A DNA stretch of 32,550 nucleotides, from NCBI GenBank assembly GCA_002409995.1, contig DHOR01000040.1, forward strand, positions 259,592 to 292,141, in the 5' to 3' direction. A program made the translations under genes and the position numbers. Every line of letters starts with the position of its first letter. Within the stretch, counting starts at the first letter, position 1. The notes beneath the pieces were generated by a model. That model was not told the origin of the DNA. It made no database searches and saw only the letters and a program-made list of their open reading frames with translations. Source of the DNA: Hungatella sp. UBA5385 (GTDB lineage: Bacteria; Bacillota; Clostridia; Lachnospirales; Lachnospiraceae). Of the stretch, positions 1-8,512 are shown piece by piece.

Positions 1-876
1 TTTATAGCCATTATCATCAAATTCAGGTGCTTCGTACTTATAACTGCCGTCTTTCCATGCTGATTCTGTGGCTGTAGCTTCAGATGCCTGTTTGAGACAA
101 TCCTTTACACCGTTAACAAATCCATATAAGTTAATGCTGACTGATGCTACTGTATCTGTATAACCTTCGCTGTTAATTAAACCGTCCAATCCCTGGTGCT
201 CCATTACATAAGCTACTACTGCCTCTGCCTGCTCATGCCATTTCGGATTGCTTTCTGTCATCACATACTTGCCGTCCATAGATAACTGGCTCTTTAATTC
301 GCCGTCTTTGGAGATACAGTCCCAGGTGAGAGCTGTAATTGTATTGTTCTCAATAGTCATGCTTACAAGATCCTTATAGCCATTGTCATCAAATTCAGGT
401 GCTTCGTACTTGTAAGTTCCGTCTTTCCAGTCAGCTGTTACAGCAGGCTCTGTCTCAGGAACAGTCTCTTCTTCAATTGCTTCGCCTCTTGCCTGTGCAA
501 GTGCCAGATCCACTGCGTTTTTAACGGCATCACTTGTGATGGTTGCTCCGCTGACTGCGTCAACCTCTGTTGTCTGTCTTGCCATAATGGAATCTGTCAA
601 AACAGGATATACCTGGCTTAACAGGGTGTCCTTTTCAGCCACTACCTCAATGGATTCAATGGACTTTGAAGACACTGTTACAACAACTTTCACAGGGCCA
701 CCATATCCTTTGGCTGATGCTTCATAAACGCCGGGTGTGTAGATAGCCGGACGTGCCATATTATCGAGAGCTTTATAGAGGGGATTTGATCCCAGAATAA
801 GAACAATTCCCAGTATGATCAAGGCTGCCAATCCAATAAGGCCGTTTTTCTTTGTTTTCCAACTTCCTTCTTTCAT
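1..876 (-). CDS. Membrane-anchored FMN-binding protein with tandem domains (C-terminus beyond window)
   Basis: Only the first 292 residues are present; the frame stays open to base 1. The ATG at 876 has AGGAGGA at 881-887. Residues 13-29 form one membrane anchor after a basic start, so the rest should lie outside the membrane. An FMN_bind domain (about 45-130) ends in VDAVSGATIT (105-114); in this family ApbE attaches FMN covalently to the Thr of SGAT, here T112. A Glu/Pro linker (133-148) leads to a second related module (about 149-270) of the Tpp15/COG4939 type. At its equivalent site it reads DTVASVSIN, so the flavinylation motif is lost. A third module begins at 274 with almost the same residues as 150-168 and is cut by the window edge. 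It is divergent from a NusG-domain-II gene, a known companion of such proteins. The family is secure, the electron partner is not. Confidence 0.85.
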   Translation of the reverse strand, partial: MKEGSWKTKKNGLIGLAALIILGIVLILGSNPLYKALDNMARPAIYTPGVYEASAKGYGGPVKVVVTVSSKSIESIEVVAEKDTLLSQVYPVLTDSIMARQTTEVDAVSGATITSDAVKNAVDLALAQARGEAIEEETVPETEPAVTADWKDGTYKYEAPEFDDNGYKDLVSMTIENNTITALTWDCISKDGELKSQLSMDGKYVMTESNPKWHEQAEAVVAYVMEHQGLDGLINSEGYTDTVASVSINLYGFVNGVKDCLKQASEATATESAWKDGSYKYEAPEFDDNGYK

Positions 877-914
877 AATATCCTCCTAATTGATTGATCT
901 TCTTTATTGTCTAT

Positions 915-944
915 ATTTTAACACATTACACCATCTTACATCAA
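915..944 (-). promoter_or_regulatory. Sigma-A-type promoter of the FMN-binding gene
   Basis: On the minus strand TTGATG (939-944) is followed after 18 bp by TAAAAT (915-920). This is a good vegetative promoter about 40 bp before the start codon. Confidence 0.55.
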
Positions 945-989
945 TACACTTTCCCTGATTTCACCAGATTTTATAAAATTTTAATAAGT

Positions 990-1019
990 TTGGATGAGTT
1001 TTATTATTTATGATATACT
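990..1019 (+). promoter_or_regulatory. Probable promoter of the NusG-domain gene
   Basis: TTGGAT (990-995), an 18-bp spacer and TATACT (1014-1019) precede the ATG at 1061. The -35 is weak, so the call is tentative. Confidence 0.4.
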
Positions 1020-1060
1020 TGGTATATTAAATAATATCAATTATTGGAGAACAATCTGTT

Positions 1061-1408
1061 ATGAAATATTTATTTTCAAAGAAAGAAACTATTCTTGTTG
1101 TTATTTTATTAACAATATCTGCACTATTATTTCTGGGAAAACAGCTTTTATATTCAAATCCCCCAAGAGAAGTGGAGATTTCTGTAGATGGACAGGTGAT
1201 AAAAACCCTGAACCTCTATGAGGATACAGAACTGACTGTTGAAGGCTATCACGGCGGAACCAATCACCTTGTAATTGAGGATGGAAAGGTATTTGTAACA
1301 GAAGCAACCTGCCCTGATAAGGTCTGTGTCCATCAGGGAACTATTGAACACACAGGAGAAAGCATTGTCTGTCTCCCCAACCGCATGATTGCCAGAATTA
1401 AGGATTAA
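1061..1408 (+). CDS. NusG domain II-containing membrane-anchored protein
   Basis: A 115-residue protein with an N-terminal membrane segment (about 11-31) and a small extracytoplasmic beta domain. It carries the family signature CPDKVCV (C84, C89) followed by HQG, and SIVCLPN with C104 (101-107). This family is named after the second domain of NusG but is not a transcription factor. It is repeatedly found beside FMN_bind, Rnf/Nqr-like and ApbE genes in Firmicutes, which fits the divergent neighbour here. GGAGA at 1046-1050 sits 10 nt before the ATG. The gene is convergent with the DegV gene and their stop codons overlap. The exact role is unknown; assistance to an extracytoplasmic flavin electron chain is an inference from context. 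Confidence 0.85.
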   Translation: MKYLFSKKETILVVILLTISALLFLGKQLLYSNPPREVEISVDGQVIKTLNLYEDTELTVEGYHGGTNHLVIEDGKVFVTEATCPDKVCVHQGTIEHTGESIVCLPNRMIARIKD

Positions 1409-2292
1409 TCTGTCTTTTTATCTCCCCAGAAAAACAGCGCCACTGTACCTGGTCCAGTATGGGCGCCGATCACTGTACCAACACTGTTGATTACAACCTT
1501 ACCATTGAGTTTTGGAAACCTCTGTTCCACCAGATCTGCAACCTCTCTTGCATCTTCATAACAGGCAGAATTGGATATGAAACACTTTTTACTATAATCT
1601 GTCCTGTCCTCTGCATACAGCTCCATCATACGAACCGCTTCCTGGATTGCCTTTTTCTTAGTTCTGATCTTCTGTCTGGGAATCAGACGTCCTTCATTAT
1701 TCACATTCATCAGAGGGCAGATACTTAACATGGTGCCTAACATGGCTGAAGTAGCGGAGATACGGCCGCCTCTCTTAAAGCTTGTTAAATCTGTGGAAAA
1801 GAACCAGCCGTGAAGTGAAAGCTTATGTTCCTCCACCCAATTCTGCGCATCTGTAAGAGATACACCTTCATCTCTTAAATCAGCAACAGCGTCAACTAAA
1901 AGCCCATAACCCGAAGATGCTCCCAGAGAATCCACAATCACAATTCTGCGCTGAGGATATCTTTCAAGCATCTCATCCCTTGCCACACAGGCAGAGTTAT
2001 AGGCTCCAGATATACCAGAAGACAGAGTGATATGCAGAATATCCTGTCCTTCCTTTAAAAATGGTTCAAAAAACTCACAGTACTGTTCCACATTAACCTG
2101 GGAAGTCGTTGGCATGGCTCCCTTAGCAATTCTCTCATAAAATTCATCAAATGCCATGCTCTGTCCCAGATCATCAGGATAGGCTTTGCCATCCATTATA
2201 AAATGAAAACATACATAGGGTACTGACCGCTCTATAAAATACTCTTTTGTCATATCTGCCGTAGAACAGCAGGTTAAGGTAAACTGTTTCAT
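1405..2292 (-). CDS. DegV family fatty-acid-binding protein
   Basis: A 295-residue DegV-family protein. Members bind a long-chain fatty acid between two alpha/beta domains and, in FakB form, present it to the kinase FakA. Typical features are the N-terminal strand and loop CCSTADMTKEY, TSQVN and the LSSGISGAYNSA stretch for head-group binding, and FKRGGRIS, with HTGPGTVALFF near the end. The ATG at 2292 is preferred because GAGGTG lies 8 nt upstream; an in-frame TTG at 2313 lies upstream of that site and is unlikely. It follows the histidine-kinase gene by 39 bp, so it may be the last gene of the phosphate operon. No FakA gene is in the window. Confidence 0.88.
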   Translation of the reverse strand: MKQFTLTCCSTADMTKEYFIERSVPYVCFHFIMDGKAYPDDLGQSMAFDEFYERIAKGAMPTTSQVNVEQYCEFFEPFLKEGQDILHITLSSGISGAYNSACVARDEMLERYPQRRIVIVDSLGASSGYGLLVDAVADLRDEGVSLTDAQNWVEEHKLSLHGWFFSTDLTSFKRGGRISATSAMLGTMLSICPLMNVNNEGRLIPRQKIRTKKKAIQEAVRMMELYAEDRTDYSKKCFISNSACYEDAREVADLVEQRFPKLNGKVVINSVGTVIGAHTGPGTVALFFWGDKKTD

Positions 2293-2331
2293 ACTCACCG
2301 CACCTCTTTTCAATTTATCTCCACTATTTTA

Positions 2332-3732
2332 TCACATTTTTTCTTCCATTGGAATATTTATCAAGAATTCTGTTCCTGCATCCAATCTGGACCGAACAGT
2401 GATGGTTCCATGATAAAAATTAACAATATGCTTTACAATGGATAAGCCAAGACCTGTTCCCCCCTGCTTTTTGCTCCGTCCTTTATCCACTCTGTAGAAC
2501 CGCTGAAATATTCTTCCAATAGACTCCTGGGGAATTCCCATCCCATTATCCTTTACACGGATAATAAGATTCTTATCCTGACCAGTTATGGTTACCCATA
2601 CCTGTCCTCCTGGTTTGTTGTATTTGACTGCGTTAGTCAGCAGATTGCCTAAAAGTTCAGTCATCTGCTGTCCATTGGCATGAATACAGACAGGCTTACA
2701 CTCTGCATGAATGGTAACCTGATGGGAATCTGCCAGAGGTTTGATGGAATCCAGTATTTCATCTAAGATTATGGACATACGTACATCGCTTTTCACTACC
2801 TCAGCCTCCTTTGTCTCCAGTTTTGAGATCATAAGGATGTCATTGATAATATTGGTCATATTCATTGCTTCTTTTTTAATGCGGCGGATAAAGTCCATCT
2901 TCTGATTTTCATCCTGAACAATACCATTTTCCAGCAGCTCCGCATAGCCCTGAACTGAGGTAATGGGAGTTTTAAGCTCATGGGAAGCATTGCTGAAAAA
3001 CTCCTGTCTGATATGGCGTTCTATTTCAATCTGATTTAAATAATCCTTTACATTCTTGGACATCTTAGTGGTAGTTTCAGCAATAATATTGATTTCAGGG
3101 TACTGATAGGTCTCAAAGGAGAGGTCAGTATAGTCCCCATTTACCTTAAGCATTTCCTGGGAAATCTCTTTTAGAGGTCTGGTAATTGACTGGGAGAATT
3201 TATCTGCTGTCAGAGCGCAGTATACAATGGCAACCAGAAAACTGAGCCAGACTGCAGGCAGCAGCAGAACCAGATATTCACTCATGCCTGTGTAGGGAAT
3301 TGCCATTCGCAGAATATAATCGGTGGACTCAGATGGAATTGCAACATAGAGCATATTCTTCTTCTGAGTATCGGAATATCTTCTGGAATATCCCTCCCCC
3401 TCTTCGATTGCCTCTTTTACTTCTTCTCTTGTTAAATGATTGTCAAGGCTTTTCTCATCCACCCGTTCCGTATCAGCTGCTACGCTTCCGTCTGTGCGGA
3501 TAATGGTAAAACGGCTGTGGTTACTGCTGACTGCCTCCTCCAGCTGATCCACCTCTTCCTCCAGATCATTGCTGTAATCTAAGATACCATCAAGTGTACG
3601 CAGGGTAAACATCATATCATACCTGGAATTTTTTAGCAGCGCACTGCTTGCTGCTATGTAAAAAATGGCGCTGCTTAGGACCAGCACCGCCACAACTACC
3701 TGAATAAACTTTTGAAATATTGCTTTGCGCAT
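2332..3732 (-). CDS. PhoR-like sensor histidine kinase
   Basis: A 466-residue membrane sensor kinase. TM1 is at about 9-30, the extracytoplasmic sensor at 31-150, TM2 at 152-174, then a HAMP-like linker. The dimerisation domain has FFSNASHELKTPITS with the phosphorylated H251. The ATPase domain follows with N box NLLTNAVKYN, DNGMGIP, RFYRVDKGRSKKQGG and GTGLGLSI. The start is 1 nt past the stop of the response-regulator gene, with GGAGGAAGG upstream, so the two are translated together. Linkage to a Na+/phosphate transporter suggests phosphate sensing, as for PhoPR. That function is inferred from context and not from the sensor domain. Confidence 0.88.
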   Translation of the reverse strand: MRKAIFQKFIQVVVAVLVLSSAIFYIAASSALLKNSRYDMMFTLRTLDGILDYSNDLEEEVDQLEEAVSSNHSRFTIIRTDGSVAADTERVDEKSLDNHLTREEVKEAIEEGEGYSRRYSDTQKKNMLYVAIPSESTDYILRMAIPYTGMSEYLVLLLPAVWLSFLVAIVYCALTADKFSQSITRPLKEISQEMLKVNGDYTDLSFETYQYPEINIIAETTTKMSKNVKDYLNQIEIERHIRQEFFSNASHELKTPITSVQGYAELLENGIVQDENQKMDFIRRIKKEAMNMTNIINDILMISKLETKEAEVVKSDVRMSIILDEILDSIKPLADSHQVTIHAECKPVCIHANGQQMTELLGNLLTNAVKYNKPGGQVWVTITGQDKNLIIRVKDNGMGIPQESIGRIFQRFYRVDKGRSKKQGGTGLGLSIVKHIVNFYHGTITVRSRLDAGTEFLINIPMEEKM

Positions 3733-3733
3733 A

Positions 3734-4426
3734 TTATCCTTCCTCCGGCTTTACAAAACGGTAACCCACTCCACGGACTGTTTTGATATAGCTGCTGGCT
3801 TCCTCCCCCAGCTTCTGACGCAGGGTTCTGATATGCATATCCAGGGTTCTGGTCTCTCCATCATAATCATAACCCCATATATGGTTTAGCAGCTCATCTC
3901 TTGAAACAACACGATTCCGGTTCTCCATGAGATGTTGAAGCAGCTCAAATTCCTTTAAGGTCAGCTCCACCTTTTTACCTTCAATGATTACCTCACGTGT
4001 CTTTTTGTTAAGACTTAAGCCATACTGCTCTAATACATCCTGTGTGTCAGAAGCTTTATTGCTGCGGCGCAGAAGGCTTCTGATCCTTGCAGCCAGCTCC
4101 ATCACTCCAAATGGCTTGGTCATATAGTCATCAGCACCGCCGTCTAAGCCTGCCACCTTGTCAAACTCCCTGTCCTTTGCTGTCAGAACGATGATGGGCA
4201 TATCCTTTAGCTGATTATTTTTACGAATCCTTTTAATAGCAGTAAGGCCATCCATACCATCTAGCATCAGATCAAATACAGCTAATGCAGGTCTGTCCGA
4301 CTCAATCTTCGCCAGAGCATCCTCCGCTCTTTCAAAGGCAAAAACTTCATAGCCAAAGCCTTCCAGTGCGATCTGAATTAAATCTCTGATATTATCATCA
4401 TCCTCAATTACATATATTCGTTCCAT
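3734..4426 (-). CDS. PhoB/PhoP-like OmpR-family response regulator
   Basis: A 230-residue regulator with a receiver domain (1-120) carrying acidic residues at 9-11, phospho-acceptor D52, T82 and K104, and a winged-helix DNA-binding domain (about 130-228) ending in TVRGVGYRF. GGAGGAAGC precedes the ATG. It lies 18 nt after the Na/Pi cotransporter and 1 nt before its kinase. The likely target is the operon promoter, where spaced TTTACA repeats resemble Pho boxes. Confidence 0.9.
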   Translation of the reverse strand: MERIYVIEDDDNIRDLIQIALEGFGYEVFAFERAEDALAKIESDRPALAVFDLMLDGMDGLTAIKRIRKNNQLKDMPIIVLTAKDREFDKVAGLDGGADDYMTKPFGVMELAARIRSLLRRSNKASDTQDVLEQYGLSLNKKTREVIIEGKKVELTLKEFELLQHLMENRNRVVSRDELLNHIWGYDYDGETRTLDMHIRTLRQKLGEEASSYIKTVRGVGYRFVKPEEG

Positions 4427-4444
4427 AGCTTCCTCCGTCTCCCT

Positions 4445-6106
4445 TTATATCTCATCTCTGATATAACCGGCAATATTATGTGCATGATCGGAAATCCGTT
4501 CCAAATTGCTTAAAGCATCAAGAAAAATCACTCCGTTTTCCGGTTTGCATTTATGATTGGAAAGGCGTTCAATATGACGCTCCCTTAATTCCTCTTCCAG
4601 AAGATTCACCTTCTCTTCCCACTGAACCACAGATCGGACCTCTGCCATATCCGAATCCCTTCTTGCAAGAATGGAATGCTCCAGGGAATTTCTCACAGCT
4701 GACAGCATTTCCCTCATCTCATCCTTGGCTTCCTCTGTAAAGAGGATGTTATGATCTTCCTTTTGCACAGCCAGCTCTGATAGATTTTCACAGTGGTCAC
4801 TGATCCGTTCAATATCACTGACTGTATAAAATAAGTTTTTCACAAGAAGATGCTGTTCATCATTGAGGGACTGATTATTGATCTTCACAAGATAGCTTGT
4901 AAGGATCTTCTCATAGCCGTTGATTCTGCATTCCAGCTGATTCACCTTCTCCACACTGTCCTGGCTGTAATCCAGCAAAGCGCCAGAAGCATAGTCAAGA
5001 TTTTTCAAAGCAGTAAATCCCATATGGACCACTTCATTGGTCACATTCTCTATGGCAAAGGAAGGCGTTTCCAGAATACGTTCATCCAAACGGCGCTGCA
5101 TCTGAAATTCCTCATCATCTGAGGTTTTAAGGTCTTCTGCCCCTTTCCTCACTAAAAATCCCGAGGCTTTCACCAGACTGCCTGCAAATGGGAACAATAT
5201 CAGCGTATTCCCCACATTAAATGCTGTATGGAAAACGGAAATCTCCACGCTGCTGATGGAAGAAGAAGCTAAATCCGGATAAATGACAAATACAATAAAC
5301 ATTACAATACCAAAGATCACAGCTCCAATGGTATTAAACAGAAAATGAATCATAGCCGCCCTTTTCGCTGTTTTATTGGCTCCAAGACTGGAGATCAGAG
5401 CGGTCACACAGGTTCCTATATTCTGTCCCAAAGTGATAAATATGGCAGACTGCCAGTTTACTATGCCATTTAAGGCAAGGGTCTGAAGAATACCCACTGA
5501 TGCAGAGGAGCTTTGGATAATTCCAGTTACAACAGCTCCTGTGAGAATTCCAAGTATAGGATTTTTGCCGAGAACAGAAAATGCCTTTGCAAAAACAGGA
5601 GCATCTTTGTAGGGAGTTATGGCAGCGGACATGAAGTTAAGTCCAATAAAAAGCACACCAATTCCAACCAGAATCTCTCCTGCCTGTTTTTTCTTAACCC
5701 CTTTGGCAAACATGGTTAAAAACGCGCCCACACCTACTAAAACAGGTGCAAAGAACTCAGGCTTTAACATCTCTCCCCATTCACTCATGGAAACAATCCA
5801 GCTGGTAACTGTAGTGCCAACATTAGCGCCCATAATAATGCCAACTGCCTGCTGAAGACTCATAATTCCTGCATTGACAAATCCAACTACCATAACTGTT
5901 GTTGCCGAACTGCTCTGAATGACTGCCGTAATACCTGCGCCCAGCAATATTCCGGTAAAACGGCTGCTTGTGAGAGTGCTTAAAAGCTGCTGCATTCTCC
6001 GCCCTGCAGATTTCTGTAATCCGTCAGCCATGACTTCCATGCCATATAAAAACATTCCAAGGCCGCCAATGAATCTAAATAACATCTGCAAATCTGTAAT
6101 CGACAT
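4445..6106 (-). CDS. Na+/phosphate cotransporter with C-terminal PhoU-like domain
   Basis: A 553-residue NptA/type II Na/Pi symporter. The two inverted membrane halves each carry the hallmark QSSSA motif (64-68 and 198-202), followed by a PhoU-like helical domain (about 350-553) with paired segments such as ERISDHCENL and ERISDHAHNI. It should take up inorganic phosphate with Na+; the PhoU part probably tunes activity or signals to the kinase. The ATG at 6106 has AGGAGG just upstream. It is the first gene of the operon with the two-component genes. Candidate Pho boxes precede it at 6158-6196. Confidence 0.93.
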   Translation of the reverse strand: MSITDLQMLFRFIGGLGMFLYGMEVMADGLQKSAGRRMQQLLSTLTSSRFTGILLGAGITAVIQSSSATTVMVVGFVNAGIMSLQQAVGIIMGANVGTTVTSWIVSMSEWGEMLKPEFFAPVLVGVGAFLTMFAKGVKKKQAGEILVGIGVLFIGLNFMSAAITPYKDAPVFAKAFSVLGKNPILGILTGAVVTGIIQSSSASVGILQTLALNGIVNWQSAIFITLGQNIGTCVTALISSLGANKTAKRAAMIHFLFNTIGAVIFGIVMFIVFVIYPDLASSSISSVEISVFHTAFNVGNTLILFPFAGSLVKASGFLVRKGAEDLKTSDDEEFQMQRRLDERILETPSFAIENVTNEVVHMGFTALKNLDYASGALLDYSQDSVEKVNQLECRINGYEKILTSYLVKINNQSLNDEQHLLVKNLFYTVSDIERISDHCENLSELAVQKEDHNILFTEEAKDEMREMLSAVRNSLEHSILARRDSDMAEVRSVVQWEEKVNLLEEELRERHIERLSNHKCKPENGVIFLDALSNLERISDHAHNIAGYIRDEI

Positions 6107-6142
6107 ATTCCCTCCTGATATGAGACCTGTTTGTATATAGAT

Positions 6143-6196
6143 ACTATATCAACTCCTTGTAAAATATCATGCTGAGAATTGTAAATTTTATGTAAA
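6143..6196 (-). promoter_or_regulatory. Pho-box-like repeats and -10 element before the Na/Pi cotransporter
   Basis: On the minus strand TTTACA occurs at 6191-6196, 6180-6185 and 6158-6163. Spacings are 11 and 22 bp, so all three lie on the same face of the helix. TATAGT (6143-6148) follows after 9 bp and no good -35 is present. B. subtilis PhoP binds repeats of TT(A/C/T)A(C/T)A with 4-6 bp gaps near PhoP-activated promoters, which this matches. Binding is an inference. Confidence 0.55.
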
Positions 6197-6204
6197 ATAA
6201 TTGA

Positions 6205-7197
6205 TTATCTTAAAATTTCTTTATAAACACGAAGCACATTTTTATAAAACACTGCCTCAATTTCACTTTCTGTAAATCCGGCCTTTCTCATGGCACGCTC
6301 CAGCACCGGCAAATCTTCAGGGGAACCGATCTCAAGTTCTCCGCCAATTCCATCAAAATCAGAGCCAAGTCCGATACACTGGATTCCGCCAATCTGTTTC
6401 ATGTGCTTCATATGAGCAATCATATCCTCCACTCTGCTGATCTCCCTCTCCCCATTCTTACTGTCACAGAGAAAACCGGAATAATAGTTAATTCCAGCCA
6501 CTCCTCCACGTTCAGAAAGAAGCTTAATCATCTCATCTGTTAAATTACGGGGCGCAGAAGCAATGGCTCTTGCATTAGAATGACTGGCTGCAAATGGCTT
6601 AGTGGTATAACGAAATACATCCATAATTCCTGCATCTGATAAATGGGAAATATCAATGATCATTCCAAGGCGCTCCATTTCCTCCACAAACTGAATTCCA
6701 GTTTCTGTGAGACCATGTTCCGTATCCGGAGCAAAATACATCTCATCTCCATTCTGCACCGCTTTATTAGGATATCCCAGTTCATTGGGATAATTCCAGG
6801 TAAGAGTCATCATCCGCACTCCAAGACGGTAAAAATCCCGTAAAAATCCAATTTCTCCCTGACAGACTCCGCCCTCTTCAATGGTGAGCAGAGCGGACAT
6901 CCGCCCGATTCTTCTATTTTCCTCTATATCCTCATAAGTAGTTACAGCTCCGATTACATCCTTGTGCTGTTCCATCTCTGTATAAAAAAGATCAGCAAGC
7001 TGCATACAGTATTCAAATGGTTTCTTTTCCCGTTGAAGCTCCGTAAACAGTGCAAAGTTCTGCAGCAGATAATCTCCTTTTTTCATTTTGTTTAAATCCA
7101 CATGACATTGGTTGGATAGAAGGGAATAATCCTTTCCATCTCTTCTTGCATAAAACAACTCAGAAATCGTATCGCAGTGCATATCAATAACCTTCAT
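6205..7197 (-). CDS. Membrane dipeptidase (peptidase M19, renal dipeptidase family)
   Basis: A 330-residue zinc dipeptidase of the amidohydrolase superfamily that hydrolyses dipeptides, often including D-residues. Metal ligands are visible: H7 and D9 in DMHCDT, the Glu pair at 107-108 in LLTIEEGG, H185 in DISHLSD, H206 in ASHSNAR, and D280 in GSDFDG. No signal peptide is present, so it is cytoplasmic. The start is ATG 7197, 10 nt after GGAGGA (7208-7213); an in-frame TTG at 7215 lies on the other side of that site and is rejected. It is a single gene with its own promoter and a hairpin in its leader. Confidence 0.9.
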   Translation of the reverse strand: MKVIDMHCDTISELFYARRDGKDYSLLSNQCHVDLNKMKKGDYLLQNFALFTELQREKKPFEYCMQLADLFYTEMEQHKDVIGAVTTYEDIEENRRIGRMSALLTIEEGGVCQGEIGFLRDFYRLGVRMMTLTWNYPNELGYPNKAVQNGDEMYFAPDTEHGLTETGIQFVEEMERLGMIIDISHLSDAGIMDVFRYTTKPFAASHSNARAIASAPRNLTDEMIKLLSERGGVAGINYYSGFLCDSKNGEREISRVEDMIAHMKHMKQIGGIQCIGLGSDFDGIGGELEIGSPEDLPVLERAMRKAGFTESEIEAVFYKNVLRVYKEILR

Positions 7198-7220
7198 ATG
7201 ATGTCTTTCCTCCAAATTTC

Positions 7221-7262
7221 AAAAAAGAGCAGCCTAGTGTTCTGTCCAGACTGCTTCTTTTT
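7221..7262 (-). terminator. Intrinsic terminator after the ABC permease and inside the dipeptidase leader
   Basis: On the minus strand AAAAAGAAGCAG (7251-7262) can pair with CTGCTCTTTTTT (7221-7232) with one bulge, and the 3' arm ends in six T. It lies after the permease stop (7328), but also after the dipeptidase promoter (7275-7303) and before its ribosome site. Confidence 0.65.
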
Positions 7263-7274
7263 GTAACTATGAAA

Positions 7275-7303
7275 ATAGTATCACTAATATGCTGTTTTTG
7301 CAA
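7275..7303 (-). promoter_or_regulatory. Promoter of the dipeptidase gene
   Basis: TTGCAA (7298-7303), exactly 17 bp, then TACTAT (7275-7280) on the minus strand. The predicted transcript starts near 7268 and enters the 7221-7262 hairpin at once. Confidence 0.5.
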
Positions 7304-7327
7304 CATTTACTTCTTACTCTCTATGTC

Positions 7328-8512
7328 CTATTCACTTCTTAAGGCATCAATGGGATTTAATTTAGCTGCCCTGCTTGCAGGCATATAACCAAAGAGAAGC
7401 CCGATACCAACAGATACACTAAAAGATACAAGCACTGCTGTAGGGGTAGGTGATGCATTTAATCCCATTGCAGAACCGATAACTGTTGTAGCAACACAAC
7501 CCACTACAATTCCAATGACACCGCCTATAGAGCTGGTCACTGCTGCCTCAATGACAAACTGCTGCATAATATTGCTCTTTTTGGCTCCTAAGGCTTTTCT
7601 GATTCCAATTTCTCTTGTTCTCTCAGTGACGGAAACCAGCATAATGTTCATAACTCCAACACCTGCCACAAGAAGGGAAATTCCTGCAATACCGCCTAAC
7701 AACATGGACATCATGGCTATCATGGAATTTAGAGAATCCAGAAGCTCACTCATAGCTGTAATCGTATAGAGATCATCATCTTTAAATACTTCCATAAGAA
7801 ACCCATCTATAGCATCTTTCGCTTCAGAAGTCTTGCTTAAATCCGCAGTAGCAAAGGTGTAGCTGCTGATGTTGGCATTTCTCGTCAGCTTAACCGCACA
7901 GCTGTAAGGAAGATATACAAAATCATCAGAACCTCCAGATTCTAATTCCTCCTCATCCTCTCTGGCTGCCACTCCTATAATACGGTAAGTATTTCCCCCT
8001 ATTTTAATGGTCTCATCTATCGCCTTATCAACACCGCCATAGAGCTCCCAAGCCACATAATACCCGATAACACAGACCTTCTGCCGGGAAACAATATCCG
8101 AATACTGGATAAAACGTCCTGATTCCAGAGTCTGATCCTTTAAATCCAGATATTCCTCGCTGACACCTGAAATTCTCGTTGAAGTCATAGACTCATTGCC
8201 ATTTTTCACAGTTGTGGATACTGACACATTGGGAGTCATCTGTATAAATAAATCCCTGTGATCTTCGTAAAACTCATACATCTGATCAACAGATACAGAG
8301 CGGGAGGATAAATTGGTCACATTAACAGTAATCTGATTCGTTCCCATACTGGTAAAGCTCTCGGTCATATAGGACATCTGTCCATTAACAAGGCTAACCA
8401 GAATTATCACAGAAGCCACACCGATAATAATGCCCAGCATAGTAAGAAAGGAACGCATTTTGTTGCCCCAGATACTTTTTATTGCCATTTTAAAGGATTG
8501 CAGAATATTCAT
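7328..8512 (-). CDS. MacB/YknZ-type ABC transporter permease (FtsX-like)
   Basis: A 394-residue mechanotransmission-type permease. TM1 (about 20-43, with the typical KMRSFLTMLGIIIGVASV start) is followed by a large extracytoplasmic MacB core domain (about 45-260). Three more TM helices and the family segment TERTREIGIRKALGA follow, and it ends PASRAAKLNPIDALRSE. The start overlaps the ATPase gene by 23 bp. With the adaptor and ATPase it forms a YknXYZ/MacAB-like tripartite pump, typical of peptide or antibiotic efflux. The substrate is not evident. Confidence 0.92.
   Translation of the reverse strand: MNILQSFKMAIKSIWGNKMRSFLTMLGIIIGVASVIILVSLVNGQMSYMTESFTSMGTNQITVNVTNLSSRSVSVDQMYEFYEDHRDLFIQMTPNVSVSTTVKNGNESMTSTRISGVSEEYLDLKDQTLESGRFIQYSDIVSRQKVCVIGYYVAWELYGGVDKAIDETIKIGGNTYRIIGVAAREDEEELESGGSDDFVYLPYSCAVKLTRNANISSYTFATADLSKTSEAKDAIDGFLMEVFKDDDLYTITAMSELLDSLNSMIAMMSMLLGGIAGISLLVAGVGVMNIMLVSVTERTREIGIRKALGAKKSNIMQQFVIEAAVTSSIGGVIGIVVGCVATTVIGSAMGLNASPTPTAVLVSFSVSVGIGLLFGYMPASRAAKLNPIDALRSE

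Noticed and set aside
994..1221. Open frame overlapping the NusG-II gene in another frame
   Set aside because: No ribosome site and no family sequence; the overlapping frame has a clear conserved cysteine motif.
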